41,885 nucleotides of DNA, from NCBI GenBank assembly GCA_016202695.1, contig JACQOE010000047.1, positions 1 to 41,885 on the forward strand, given 5' to 3'. Positions 16,685 through 24,559 of this stretch are shown piece after piece; the stretch's first letter is position 1, and the number at the start of each line of letters is the position of its first letter. This stretch comes from Pseudomonadota bacterium. GTDB lineage: Bacteria > Pseudomonadota > Alphaproteobacteria > JACQOE01. The position numbers and the translations under genes are program-made. The notes under the pieces are model-generated. The model saw only the letters and a program-made list of their open reading frames with translations, ran no database searches and was not told where the DNA came from.

Positions 16685-18040
16685 TCAGTCAATGAGCCAA
16701 AGCAGCATCGCCGCCCCGAGGGCGACCATCGCCGAGCCGAACCAGAGCCGGATGTCGAGCGCGTGTACCCGCTCCCAGCCCGCCCACGCCTTCGCCGTGA
16801 CCCGGTTTCCCGCCGCGACGAGGATGACGATCAGCGGCAGCACGAACATCACGTTGTAGAGCAGCAGGTAGCCAACACCCCAGGCGAGGGTGGTCTTGGC
16901 GTTGAGAAGCGTGATGATGGAGACGTAGATGCCGCCCGAGCAGGGAAAGGTGCACAGCCCGACCAGGAAGCCGGCGGCGATGGTGGCGGGCAGGGTCGCG
17001 CGCTGGATCAGCTCGCGGGCGCGCGCTCCGGCGAAGGCCGGCATGTGCAGTTTCAGCGGGGAGCCGGGAAAGGCGTGCTCGGCGAGGTTGACCGCGCCCA
17101 GCGCGATCAGGAGCCACGCCCCGGCGCGGGCGACGAGATGGGGATCGTCCGAGAGGCGGACCGCCTTGAGGATGCCGAGCCCGATCGCGAGGTAGACGAC
17201 GAAGATCATGCCGACGAACACCAGTCCCAGCGTCAGCACCTGACCGCGCGATTTGCGGAGCGTAAAGAGGAGGGCGATCAGGAGCAGGATGACCGCGAAG
17301 GCGCAGGGATTGACCGAATCGATCAGCCCGGTGACGACGACCGCCGGCAGCAGCCCGGCAAGGTTCGCGATCCCGGCCGGGAGCGGGCCGGTGGCCGCCA
17401 TCGCCTGCGCCAGCGCGTCGCGGAACGGCGTCTCGATGGGGAAGGTCGTCACCGCGCCCTGCCACGCCCACAGGCGGTACTCGCGCGGCGGTCCGTGCAT
17501 CTCGGGCTGCCAGAGGACGAGCCGAGGTGGACGGTCCGGGGCCGAGAGCGCGGCGTCGATCAGGGTCGCCGGGACGTGGCCGAGTACCACCAGCATGCCG
17601 CGTGGAATGGGCACGAACGCGTAGAGCGAATCGGCGATCGAGCGCGGGAGCCCGATCGAGTCGGCAAGCTCCAGGAGCCGGGCGCGCTCGGCCGGCCGGG
17701 TGAAGTCGTGGACGGGGGCGTTCGCCGCCAGCCCGCGCGCCTTCAGGGCCGGCAGCAGAACCGTTTCCGTGTACGGCCAGCAGTCGGCGCAGCCGGCGCT
17801 GAAGAAGACGTGGGTGGCGTCGGGCGTCGTGTCGGGCCCGGCAACGCTGCCCGGCGACCAAGCGGTGAGCGCCGCAAGCGCCAACATGCCGAGTATCAAG
17901 ATGTTTCCCACCCGTCGCAGGACGGGCATTGCGCGCGCTCGAGCCGGAGGCACGTCCGGTGGCGAGGCGCAGGTGGGGCTTCCAGCCGACCCCGGCCGTC
18001 GACGGGTTCGATCGCAGCGTGTCGGGCCGAGCCGGGTCAT
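16685..18040 (-). CDS. DsbD/CcdA-type membrane protein with N-terminal CxxC domain
   Basis: Protein of 451 aa. Residues about 43-67 form a signal/anchor. A periplasmic domain then begins with a strand and a CxxC (FFSAGCADCWPY, Cys84 and Cys87), thioredoxin-like in layout. From about residue 228 there is a six-helix DsbD/CcdA transmembrane domain with the two conserved cysteines, Cys246 in SVNPCAF and Cys367 in TFPCSGG. Such proteins carry electrons from cytoplasmic thioredoxin to periplasmic thiols. Here the redox domain precedes the membrane domain, whereas DsbD has its thioredoxin domain at the C-terminus. The start at 18040 is preferred (AGGA 6 nt upstream, 8 bp after the cupredoxin stop); ATG at 17929 is the alternative. 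Confidence 0.88.
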   Translation of the reverse strand: MTRLGPTRCDRTRRRPGSAGSPTCASPPDVPPARARAMPVLRRVGNILILGMLALAALTAWSPGSVAGPDTTPDATHVFFSAGCADCWPYTETVLLPALKARGLAANAPVHDFTRPAERARLLELADSIGLPRSIADSLYAFVPIPRGMLVVLGHVPATLIDAALSAPDRPPRLVLWQPEMHGPPREYRLWAWQGAVTTFPIETPFRDALAQAMAATGPLPAGIANLAGLLPAVVVTGLIDSVNPCAFAVILLLIALLFTLRKSRGQVLTLGLVFVGMIFVVYLAIGLGILKAVRLSDDPHLVARAGAWLLIALGAVNLAEHAFPGSPLKLHMPAFAGARARELIQRATLPATIAAGFLVGLCTFPCSGGIYVSIITLLNAKTTLAWGVGYLLLYNVMFVLPLIVILVAAGNRVTAKAWAGWERVHALDIRLWFGSAMVALGAAMLLWLID

Positions 18041-18048
18041 CGCGTGTC

Positions 18049-18426
18049 CTATTCGACCACGAGCCTGCCCCTCAGCATCCCCATCTGGCAGGCGAACTCG
18101 TATTCGCCCGGCTTTTCGGGAAGGAGCTCGACCGCCACCGTTTCCCCCGCCGGCAGGCGGGCGCTCTTCTTGAAGTCGGGGAACAGCACCATCTCGGAAC
18201 AGGCCGCGGTCTCCTCGCGCCGGAAATTCAGACGCACCGGCTTCCCGCGGCGGACCACGATGGTGTCGGGCGTGTAGCCCCCCTTGACCAGGATCAGCGC
18301 CTCCTGCCGGCCGCCGCTCGTCTCCGCGGCCCGGTACCCTTGGGCCCGCTTGAGCCAGAAGAACCAGACGATGAAGGCGACAAGCGCGAGGCCGGCGACG
18401 GTCACGATCCACTGGTCGGGGGTCAC
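18049..18426 (-). CDS. Membrane-anchored cupredoxin-domain protein
   Basis: Protein of 125 aa: an N-terminal membrane anchor (about residues 7-25) and a cupredoxin domain with type-1-like copper ligands, Cys76 (ACSEM) and the C-terminal cluster Cys113/Met115/Met117 (FACQMGM). The start is a GTG at 18424-18426 that overlaps the copA stop (GTGA, 4 bp), so it is translationally coupled to the copper ATPase. The logical role is a periplasmic copper acceptor or chaperone for copper delivered by CopA, or an electron carrier. The binding site differs from plastocyanin (two Cys and Met-rich), which favours copper storage or transfer. Confidence 0.9.
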   Translation of the reverse strand: MTPDQWIVTVAGLALVAFIVWFFWLKRAQGYRAAETSGGRQEALILVKGGYTPDTIVVRRGKPVRLNFRREETAACSEMVLFPDFKKSARLPAGETVAVELLPEKPGEYEFACQMGMLRGRLVVE

Positions 18427-21104
18427 GGCTGTACTCCCTTGGGCTGGAAGAGGCGGAGCCGGTTGGCGTTGGTGACCACGGTCACCGAGCTGAACGCCAT
18501 CGCCGCCGCGGCGATGATGGGGGAAAGCAGGATCCCGGCGAACGGATAGAGGAGGCCCATCGCCACCGGAATGCCGAGCGTGTTGTAGCCGAACGCCCCG
18601 ACGAGGTTCTGACGCACGTTGCGCATGGTCGCGCGGCTGATCTCGATCGCCGCCGCCACGCCGATCAGGCTTCCCTTGATGAGGGTCACGTCGCTCGCCT
18701 CGATGGCGACGTCGGTTCCGGTGCCGATGGCGAAGCCGACGTCGGCCTGGGCGAGCGCCGGCGCGTCGTTGATGCCGTCGCCGACCATGCCCACCGTCCT
18801 GCCCTCGAGCTGGAGCTTCTGCACCTCGTGCGCCTTCTCGTCGGGGAGCACCTCGGCGAGCACACGCTCGATATTCACTTGCCGGGCGATGGCCTCAGCG
18901 GTCCGCTCGTTGTCGCCGGTGAGCATCACCACCTCAATGCCCATGCGCCTGAGCCTCGCGATCGCCGCCTTCGAGTCGGGCTTGACCGTATCAGCGACGG
19001 CGACCAGACCCGCCGCCCGGCCGTCGACCGCGACGTACATCGGCGTCTTGCCTTCGCCGGCGAGCCGCTCCCAGTCGGCCGCCAAGCGGTCGATGGGGAC
19101 GCTGCGGTCGCGCATCAGCTTGGCGTTGCCGAGCAGCACCGTGCGGCCGGCGACGCGGCCCGACACCCCGTGGCCGGGCACGGCGGCGAACCCCTCGGCC
19201 TTCTCAAGCGAGATCCCCCGCGCCTCGGCGCCCTTCACGATCGCCTCGCCGAGCGGGTGCTCGGAGCCGCGCTCGAGGGAGGCCGCGAGGCCGAGAATCT
19301 CGGCCTCGTCGGCTCCCTCGGCCGGCACCACGTCGGTCAGCGACGGTTCGCCGCGGGTGATCGTCCCGGTCTTGTCGAGGATGATGGCATCGAGCTTTTC
19401 GGATGTCTGGAGCGCGTCGCCCGAGCGGATCAGGATGCCGTTCTCGGCGCCCTTGCCGATGCCGACCGTGAGCGAGGTGGGCGTCGCCAGCCCGAGCGCG
19501 CACGGGCAGGCGATGATGAGGGTGGTGACCAGCACGATCGTCGCATAGACGCTGCGCGGCTCGGGGCCGAGGTCGTACCAGGCGACGAAGGCGAGGACGG
19601 CGAGGATCATCACCGCCGGCACGAAGTAGCCGGAGACCGTGTCGACGATCCGCTGGATGGGCGCCTTCGAGCCCTGGGCGTCCTTGACCATGCGAATGAT
19701 GCTGGCGAGCGCCGTGTCCTTGCCCACCTTGGTGGCCCGGAAGCGGAAGCTCCCGGTCTTGTTGAGCGTGCCGCCGATGACCTCGTCGCCGACGACCTTC
19801 TCCACCGGCATCGACTCGCCGGTGATCATCGACTCGTCCACCGCGCTCGATCCCTCGGCCAGCTCGCCGTCGACGGGAATCTTGTCGCCCGGGCGGACGA
19901 CGACCACGTCGCCGACCACGACCTCCTCCACGGGAAGGTCGATCTCCTTGCCGTCGCGCACTACGCGCGCGGTCTTGGCCTGGAGCCCGATCAGTTTCTT
20001 GATCGCCTCCGACGTCCGGCCCTTCGCCTTGAGTTCGAGGGCGAGCCCGAGGACGACGAGCGCGACCACCACCGCGGTCACGTCCCAGAACACCTCGGCC
20101 AGGGCGGGATCCGGGAAGAGGCCGGGGTAGGCCACGGCCACGATCGAATAGAGGTAGGCCGCAGTGATGCCGATCGCGATCAAGGTGTGCATGTTGGCCG
20201 AGCGGTGCTTGAGCGCCTGCCACATGCCGACGAAGAACTGCGAGCCCGACCAGACGAGGACGGGGAGCGTCAGCACGCCGAGGAGGCTCCAGACGATCCG
20301 GCGCGCCTCGCTTCCCGCCGGCATCCACTCCGCCAGACCGGGGATGAAGTCCGGGTAACTCAGGCCCATGACCGGGATCGAGACGGCGGCGGCGAACCAG
20401 AACTTGCGCATCAGCGTGCGGTATTCCCGTTCGCGCTCGCGCTCCTCCGAGCCGATCCCCTCGTCGGTCTCCGGGGCGGGGTCGGCGGCCTCGTAGCCGC
20501 CGCGCGCGATGGCGCGGCGAAGGCCGGAGAGGTCCACCGCCTCGGGCTCGTAGGTCACCTCCGCCGTCTCGGAGCCGAGGCTCACGCTCGCCGAGACCAC
20601 GCCCGGAGTCGCCGCGAGCGCCTCCTCGATGCGCGTGACGCAGGAGGCGCAGTGCATTCCCTTGACCGCCAGCCTTGCCCTCGCGGTTCCGGCGGCATAG
20701 CCGGCCTTGCGGATGACCTTGACCAGATCTCCGATGCCCGCCGCGGAGGGGTCGTACTCCACATGCGCGGCCTGGCCCGCCAGACTCACATGCGCGTTGT
20801 GGACACCCTTGGCCGCCTTCAGCGCCTGCTCGACGAGCCCGGCGCAGTGCCGGCAGGTCATGCCGCCGACGCCGATCTCCGCGTGCCTGATCTCCCGCGC
20901 GGGCTCGGATTCGGGCGCGTCGGCCGGAGCCCCGTGGTCAGCATGGATGCCTTCCCCGGCCGGCGGAGAAACGTAATGCTCCGGTTGTGCGGCAAACCGA
21001 CCGCGGCAATCCTCGGAGCAGAAGTAGTAGATGGCGCCCTCGTGCTCCTCGCTCGGAGCGTTGGCGGTCGGGATCACATCCATCCCGCAGACTGGATCTT
21101 TCAT
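18423..21104 (-). CDS. copA: Copper-translocating P1B-type ATPase (CopA)
   Basis: Heavy-metal P-type ATPase, 893 aa, exporting Cu(I) across the inner membrane. Domains in order: a YHS metal-binding domain (1-45, KDPVCGMDV and FCSEDC); a first HMA domain with GGMTCRHC (Cys84, Cys87); a second with KGMHCASC (Cys152, Cys155); then the ATPase core with the membrane site [10 protein letters not shown], phosphorylation site DKTGTIT, HP motif (EHPLGEAI) and hinge [12 protein letters not shown]. The TM7/TM8 residues ([10 protein letters not shown] and [16 protein letters not shown]) fit the P1B-1 Cu(I) class. The ATG at 21104 starts the YHS domain; upstream in-frame starts to 21221 add unrelated residues. 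It is coupled to the cupredoxin by a 4-bp overlap. Confidence 0.97.
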   Translation of the reverse strand: MKDPVCGMDVIPTANAPSEEHEGAIYYFCSEDCRGRFAAQPEHYVSPPAGEGIHADHGAPADAPESEPAREIRHAEIGVGGMTCRHCAGLVEQALKAAKGVHNAHVSLAGQAAHVEYDPSAAGIGDLVKVIRKAGYAAGTARARLAVKGMHCASCVTRIEEALAATPGVVSASVSLGSETAEVTYEPEAVDLSGLRRAIARGGYEAADPAPETDEGIGSEEREREREYRTLMRKFWFAAAVSIPVMGLSYPDFIPGLAEWMPAGSEARRIVWSLLGVLTLPVLVWSGSQFFVGMWQALKHRSANMHTLIAIGITAAYLYSIVAVAYPGLFPDPALAEVFWDVTAVVVALVVLGLALELKAKGRTSEAIKKLIGLQAKTARVVRDGKEIDLPVEEVVVGDVVVVRPGDKIPVDGELAEGSSAVDESMITGESMPVEKVVGDEVIGGTLNKTGSFRFRATKVGKDTALASIIRMVKDAQGSKAPIQRIVDTVSGYFVPAVMILAVLAFVAWYDLGPEPRSVYATIVLVTTLIIACPCALGLATPTSLTVGIGKGAENGILIRSGDALQTSEKLDAIILDKTGTITRGEPSLTDVVPAEGADEAEILGLAASLERGSEHPLGEAIVKGAEARGISLEKAEGFAAVPGHGVSGRVAGRTVLLGNAKLMRDRSVPIDRLAADWERLAGEGKTPMYVAVDGRAAGLVAVADTVKPDSKAAIARLRRMGIEVVMLTGDNERTAEAIARQVNIERVLAEVLPDEKAHEVQKLQLEGRTVGMVGDGINDAPALAQADVGFAIGTGTDVAIEASDVTLIKGSLIGVAAAIEISRATMRNVRQNLVGAFGYNTLGIPVAMGLLYPFAGILLSPIIAAAAMAFSSVTVVTNANRLRLFQPKGVQP

Positions 21105-21242
21105 TGTCGCGGCTTCTCCCCCTCTGCTTCCGTTCGAGACACGGGACCGCGGCCATCCCGTCTCGGGTTTGTAACGCTTGAATTCGATGACTGACATTGT
21201 TCTCGGCCCGGCTTTCCGCAACTCCTCCCGCCGGCACCCCGA

Positions 21243-22412
21243 TCAAGCGTGTCCAGGCACGGCCCGGTCGTCGCACCGGCACCAGACGCACGAGCACTCG
21301 CGGTGATCGCAGCTCCTGTCGTGAAGCGGCGCCCGGAAGCGGAGATAAGCGAGGGGATACAACGCACGCCGAAGGAGGGAGGGTCGGTACAGGTTTCGCA
21401 AGGACTCGCGCGCGTCGCCGACGCTCAAACGGTGGGCGAGAATCCAACGCCAGCCGCGGTCGCCGGCCAGGTTGAAGAGGAAGCGGTTGCTGACCGACGC
21501 GCGCAGCAGGGGGAGCAGCTCCCGGCGCCAAAGCGACGTGTAGTCGGTCCCGTCGATCAGGCTTCGCGCGGCCAGGAACGCTGACCGGAAGGCGTATCGC
21601 AGCCCGAACCCCGCAAGCGCGTCCTGGAATCCCACCTGCTCGCCGATCACCAGGTGCCCGCCCTGGATTGCGGTGCGGGGCAGGCGGAAGTTGGCGAAGC
21701 CGCCGAAGGGCCTCTCGTGACGCATCGTGAGCCCCACGCGCCGGCGGAAAAAGTCGACGGTGCGAGCCACGTATTCGGCCTCGCGCTTGAAGCCGGTGAA
21801 CAGGCAGCTCGCGACCGTGCCCCGGCCGCCGTGGACGAGGAGATAAGAGTAGCCCAGCGGAGCGAGGGCGCTGTTGAAGCAGATCCAGTCGCCGTCGGGC
21901 ATAGGGGTCTCGAACACGTAGCCGACGGCGATGGCGTCGGCGATCCTTGGTCCGACGGCAAGCACGGTGGCGTGGTCCGCCGCCTCGGCGCGATCGCCGA
22001 AGCGGACCTCGACGCCGGCTTCCAGAGCCTGCTCGAGTAGGCCGCGGTCGAGGCTGCCGGCCTCGTGGCCGCGGCGGACGAGGTAATAGAGCGGCGCGTC
22101 GCTCGAGATGCCGTAGGGCTCCCCCCAGGCGTCGAAGGCGACGCCGCAACGGACCGCGACCACCTCGAAGTTGGCGCAGATGCCGGCGGCCGTGAGTTCG
22201 TCGAGCACGTCCCCTTCGTCGCTCCAGTTCTCCAGTCCCTGGAAGTCGTCGTGAAATCGCCAGCCCACCGTCCCGTGCCATTCGCGCACGACCACCTTTC
22301 GCCCCGCCCGCGCCAGCAGGATCGCGCAGACGAGCCCCGCCGGGCCGGCCCCGACGATGGTCAGAGGGGCGTTGCTGCGTGGCGTCGGGGCGCGGCAATC
22401 ATCGTGCGCCAT
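21243..22412 (-). CDS. FAD-dependent oxidoreductase (geranylgeranyl reductase-like) with Cys-rich tail
   Basis: Protein of 389 aa with an N-terminal Rossmann FAD site (TIVGAGPAGLVCAILLARAG, residues 18-37) and the overall layout of the geranylgeranyl-reductase/PHBH-like flavoprotein family, including the later FAD-contact region (GEQVGFQDALAGFGLRYAF). It ends with an unusual tail, about residues 364-389, containing five cysteines and several His/Asp (DRSCDHRECSCVWCRCDD), which looks like a soft-metal site and is not part of the family fold. It lies 11 bp after DUF2933 and 138 bp before copA. Reaction unknown; its place in the operon points to copper-linked redox chemistry (inference). Confidence 0.87.
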   Translation of the reverse strand: MAHDDCRAPTPRSNAPLTIVGAGPAGLVCAILLARAGRKVVVREWHGTVGWRFHDDFQGLENWSDEGDVLDELTAAGICANFEVVAVRCGVAFDAWGEPYGISSDAPLYYLVRRGHEAGSLDRGLLEQALEAGVEVRFGDRAEAADHATVLAVGPRIADAIAVGYVFETPMPDGDWICFNSALAPLGYSYLLVHGGRGTVASCLFTGFKREAEYVARTVDFFRRRVGLTMRHERPFGGFANFRLPRTAIQGGHLVIGEQVGFQDALAGFGLRYAFRSAFLAARSLIDGTDYTSLWRRELLPLLRASVSNRFLFNLAGDRGWRWILAHRLSVGDARESLRNLYRPSLLRRALYPLAYLRFRAPLHDRSCDHRECSCVWCRCDDRAVPGHA

Positions 22413-22423
22413 CGACCGCGCGC

Positions 22424-22717
22424 CTAATGACAGGAACCCGTCCGCTTGCGGACAACGGCGTCGGGACGGCTCGCTTCCGGCCCGGTCGGCACGCCGTCCA
22501 CTGTGGGCACGCGAAGCGGATTCGACTGCCGCGACGGGCGACCGGGCGCCTCGGCGGGGGAGGGTTTCGGCGGCTCGGCGTGGTCGCCGTGGCCGCCCCC
22601 TCCGCAGCACCCGTGCCCGCCGCCGTGGCTCCCGTGGCGGCCGTGCCCGAGGAAATGCATCCCGACCATGCCGAGGCCCAACAGCAGCCAGGTCCAGTTT
22701 TCCGTCAGCCATTCCAT
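22424..22717 (-). CDS. DUF2933 membrane protein, His/Gly/Cys-rich
   Basis: Small protein of 97 aa: one N-terminal membrane helix (WLTENWTWLLLGLGMVGMHF) followed by a metal-binding-like segment (HGRHGSHGGGHGCCGGGGHG, about residues 25-44) with many histidines and two adjacent cysteines, then a Pro-rich polar tail. The layout matches DUF2933, a family regularly found in copper and mercury resistance clusters. Ribosome binding site GGGGAG is 10 nt upstream of the ATG at 22717. A membrane-tethered metal buffer is the most likely role, by composition and neighbourhood. Confidence 0.85.
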   Translation of the reverse strand: MEWLTENWTWLLLGLGMVGMHFLGHGRHGSHGGGHGCCGGGGHGDHAEPPKPSPAEAPGRPSRQSNPLRVPTVDGVPTGPEASRPDAVVRKRTGSCH

Positions 22718-22739
22718 GCGAGCGTTCTCCCCACCAAGC

Positions 22740-23141
22740 CTAGGGACCGAGCCTTTCGGAGACGAAGTTGTAAGGGGGCACGAAGGCGAGGGCGATCAGC
22801 CAGCCATAGGCCGCGGCCTCGACGAGACCGAGGAAGAAGTTCGACCAGCTCAGCCACTCGAAGCCCGGCAGCAGCGGCGCCCAGACCCGGTACATGACGA
22901 GGTCGGGGAACCAGAGGTCGGCGAGCACGCAGGCGAGGTAGAGGAGCGCAAACCCGACGCTGGCGCTGGCTCCCACCGCGAGCAGCGAGACTCGCGGCCG
23001 GCGTGCCTCCCGGACCGCCCGGATCAAGCGTTCGGTGTCCTCGCCGCGCAGTCCGTCACTTCTCATGACGGCATGGACCTCCGCGCTTGCCAGCAGCTCG
23101 CGCAGCGTCGGCTCCCGGTCGGCTATGGTGCGCGCAGCCAT
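22740..23141 (-). CDS. DUF5676-like membrane protein
   Basis: Protein of 133 aa. A soluble N-terminal half (about residues 1-45; acidic/basic helix EDTERLIRAVREARR) is followed by two membrane segments, ASASVGFALLYLACVLADLW and a second ending AAYGWLIALAFVPPYNF. The segment LPGFEWLSWSNFFLGLVEAA closely follows the DUF5676 pattern (LPGFtWLsw.sFllGLvEsf.YG). The start at 23141 has AGGAGA 10 nt upstream. DUF5676 proteins recur in heavy-metal clusters without assigned function. Residues before this start in the longer frame come from antisense sequence. Confidence 0.8.
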   Translation of the reverse strand: MAARTIADREPTLRELLASAEVHAVMRSDGLRGEDTERLIRAVREARRPRVSLLAVGASASVGFALLYLACVLADLWFPDLVMYRVWAPLLPGFEWLSWSNFFLGLVEAAAYGWLIALAFVPPYNFVSERLGP

Positions 23142-23304
23142 GATCGCGGTTCTCCTCGTCCGGTTTGTGGCCGCCGCAACAGCCGCCGACGGTCTCGGCG
23201 GCCGGTTCCCGAGGTGCCGTCTTCCTGGCGTCGTGGCCCTGGGTCGAACGAGTCTCGGACGGTCTCTTGGTCGAGTGGGCGCATCCCATCGCACGATTCT
23301 CCAT
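23056..23304 (-). CDS. Small Cys/His-rich ORF at the head of the copper operon
   Basis: Unrecognised 82-aa ORF overlapping the start of the DUF5676 gene by 86 bp in another frame. It contains a metal-binding-like composition: MGCAHST at the start, then GGCCGGHKPDEE and DHGCAHHSRPG, and a final GGPCRHEK (six Cys, several His). The ATG at 23304 follows GCAAGG, a weak ribosome binding site; a second ATG lies five codons later. The Cys/His content is consistent with the operon theme, but the long overlap argues for caution: only the first 55 codons lie outside the next gene. Could be a leader peptide or copper-binding peptide, or spurious. Confidence 0.35.
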   Translation of the reverse strand: MENRAMGCAHSTKRPSETRSTQGHDARKTAPREPAAETVGGCCGGHKPDEENRDHGCAHHSRPGADAARAAGKRGGPCRHEK

Positions 23305-23759
23305 GCCTTGCGGGGTTGTGAACCAACCCTAGCGATCTCGTGTAACTGCCGTATGACCGAGAACGGGGAATTTGGTAACCGCGTGTAACCGAGAATCGAC
23401 GTTGAAAATTTCTAAGCCGCAGGCCAACGATTGCGGCCGGTCGGCGTTCTTGGTCTCGTGCCCGTAGCACGGGCGCCCGGCCGCTCGCCGCTACCGACGC
23501 ATCCGTGCTAAACAGGGTTTCGCCGCCCATCTTCCGACCCCGTTACGAGGGGGTGGGACGGCGGATTGCGGGAGGCCGCCGCCGGGATTGCGAATCGTCG
23601 CACTCGCTCATCGACGACGGCACTTCGTGCCGCCATCGGTCTTCGGGCCGACGTTAGACGTGGCCGCGTCGTCGGCTGGCCCGTTTCGGAACGGCGTTTT
23701 GGGAGCGGCCGGTCCCCGGATCGAGACGCGAAGACCACATCCGGGCGAGGGAGACTGCC
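23305..23759. other. Divergent intergenic region, copper operon / crotonase gene
   Basis: A 455-bp interval between divergent genes with no credible protein. It is less GC-rich than the rest of the window around 23321-23420, where promoters are expected. It contains repeated GTTACACG boxes (listed separately) and a short hairpin (GCCCGT and ACGGGC at 23460-23474, 3-nt loop). The plus-strand crotonase gene has an AGGGAG ribosome binding site just before its ATG. No MerR/CueR-like promoter dyad with a long spacer could be identified by eye. Confidence 0.5.
23339..23389 (-). promoter_or_regulatory. Repeated GTTACACG boxes upstream of the copper operon (candidate operator)
   Basis: Read on the minus strand, the octamer GTTACACG occurs at 23339-23346 and 23382-23389, 43 bp apart (about four helical turns). 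A related GGTTACC (23374-23380) abuts the distal copy in the same orientation. They lie 35-85 bp upstream of the first possible gene of the operon, in an AT-richer stretch. Spacing and position suit a response-regulator or repressor site, but no matching regulator gene lies in the window and the motif matches no binding site I can name. Confidence 0.35.
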
Positions 23760-24533
23760 ATGGACTCCTACGAGACGTTGAACCTGTCGCTCGACGATCT
23801 GGTGCTCACCGTCAAGATGAAGCCTCAGACCGACGACACCAACATCCACTGGGACCTCGCCAACCTGTTGGAGAGAGTCCGTCCCGACGACGAGGTCCGG
23901 GTCCTGGTGCTGACCGGCGCCGGCGGCGATTTCCTGACCGCGCGGCCGCGCGAGCACTACTCCAAGGCGGAAACCCTGCAGGGGCGGGTCCGGCCGCGGG
24001 AGCTGTGGCACACCTTCACCGGCATCCTCCGCATCCACGAGGCGCTCGTGTCCCTCGAGAAGCCGGTGATCGCCAAGGTCAACGGCGCCGTCAGCGGGCT
24101 CGGGGCGAGCCTGGTGTTCGGCGCCGATCTCATCGTCGCCCGGGAGGACGTGACGATCGTCGACTCGCACATGGGAGCCGGCGAGGTGGAAGGCTACGGC
24201 GCCGAGTTCAGCGTCGTGCCGGGTGACGGCGGGACCGTGCTGATCCCCATGTTCCTGCCGCCCGCCCTGGCCAAGGAGGCGCTGTTCCTTGCCCGCAGCT
24301 TCACCGCCCGCGAGCTGGCCGCGCTCGGCGTGATCAACTACGCCGTCCCGGCGGACGAGCTGGACGAGCTGGTCGACTCGCTCGCCCGGCGCCTCAAGAA
24401 GCGGTCGCCCTACATCCTTGGCTGGACGAAACGCGCGGCCAACCGTGCCATCGCCGCCCAGGTGGCGAGCGCCCTGGATTCCGGGATCGGCTACGAGATG
24501 GTCAGCTTCTTCCTCAAGCACCGGGGCGACTGA
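23760..24533 (+). CDS. Enoyl-CoA hydratase/isomerase (crotonase) superfamily protein
   Basis: Crotonase-fold protein of 257 aa; the ATG at 23760 is preceded by AGGGAG. The CoA-binding and oxyanion-hole framework is present (LTGAGGDFLT, residues 51-60; KVNGAVSGLGASLVFGADL, 106-124). The two catalytic glutamates of true enoyl-CoA hydratases are replaced: the position in GGGCE is Ser117 and the later one is His137 (VDSHMGAG). The active-site loop also carries an insertion (EVEGYGAEF) before a PGDGGT block. So it is unlikely to be a hydratase; another crotonase reaction (isomerase, hydrolase, decarboxylase) is possible. It is divergent from the copper operon and convergent with dctM. Confidence 0.9.
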   Translation: MDSYETLNLSLDDLVLTVKMKPQTDDTNIHWDLANLLERVRPDDEVRVLVLTGAGGDFLTARPREHYSKAETLQGRVRPRELWHTFTGILRIHEALVSLEKPVIAKVNGAVSGLGASLVFGADLIVAREDVTIVDSHMGAGEVEGYGAEFSVVPGDGGTVLIPMFLPPALAKEALFLARSFTARELAALGVINYAVPADELDELVDSLARRLKKRSPYILGWTKRAANRAIAAQVASALDSGIGYEMVSFFLKHRGD

Positions 24534-24559
24534 GCCGCGATGACGGCGCGCAAGATGCC

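Noticed and set aside
18828..21194. 788-codon plus-strand frame across copA
   Set aside because: Antisense to a complete CopA with all P-type ATPase motifs; low-complexity composition.
23460..23474. GCCCGT / ACGGGC hairpin as a possible terminator or small RNA
   Set aside because: Six-base stem with no T-tract and no flanking structure; too weak to call.
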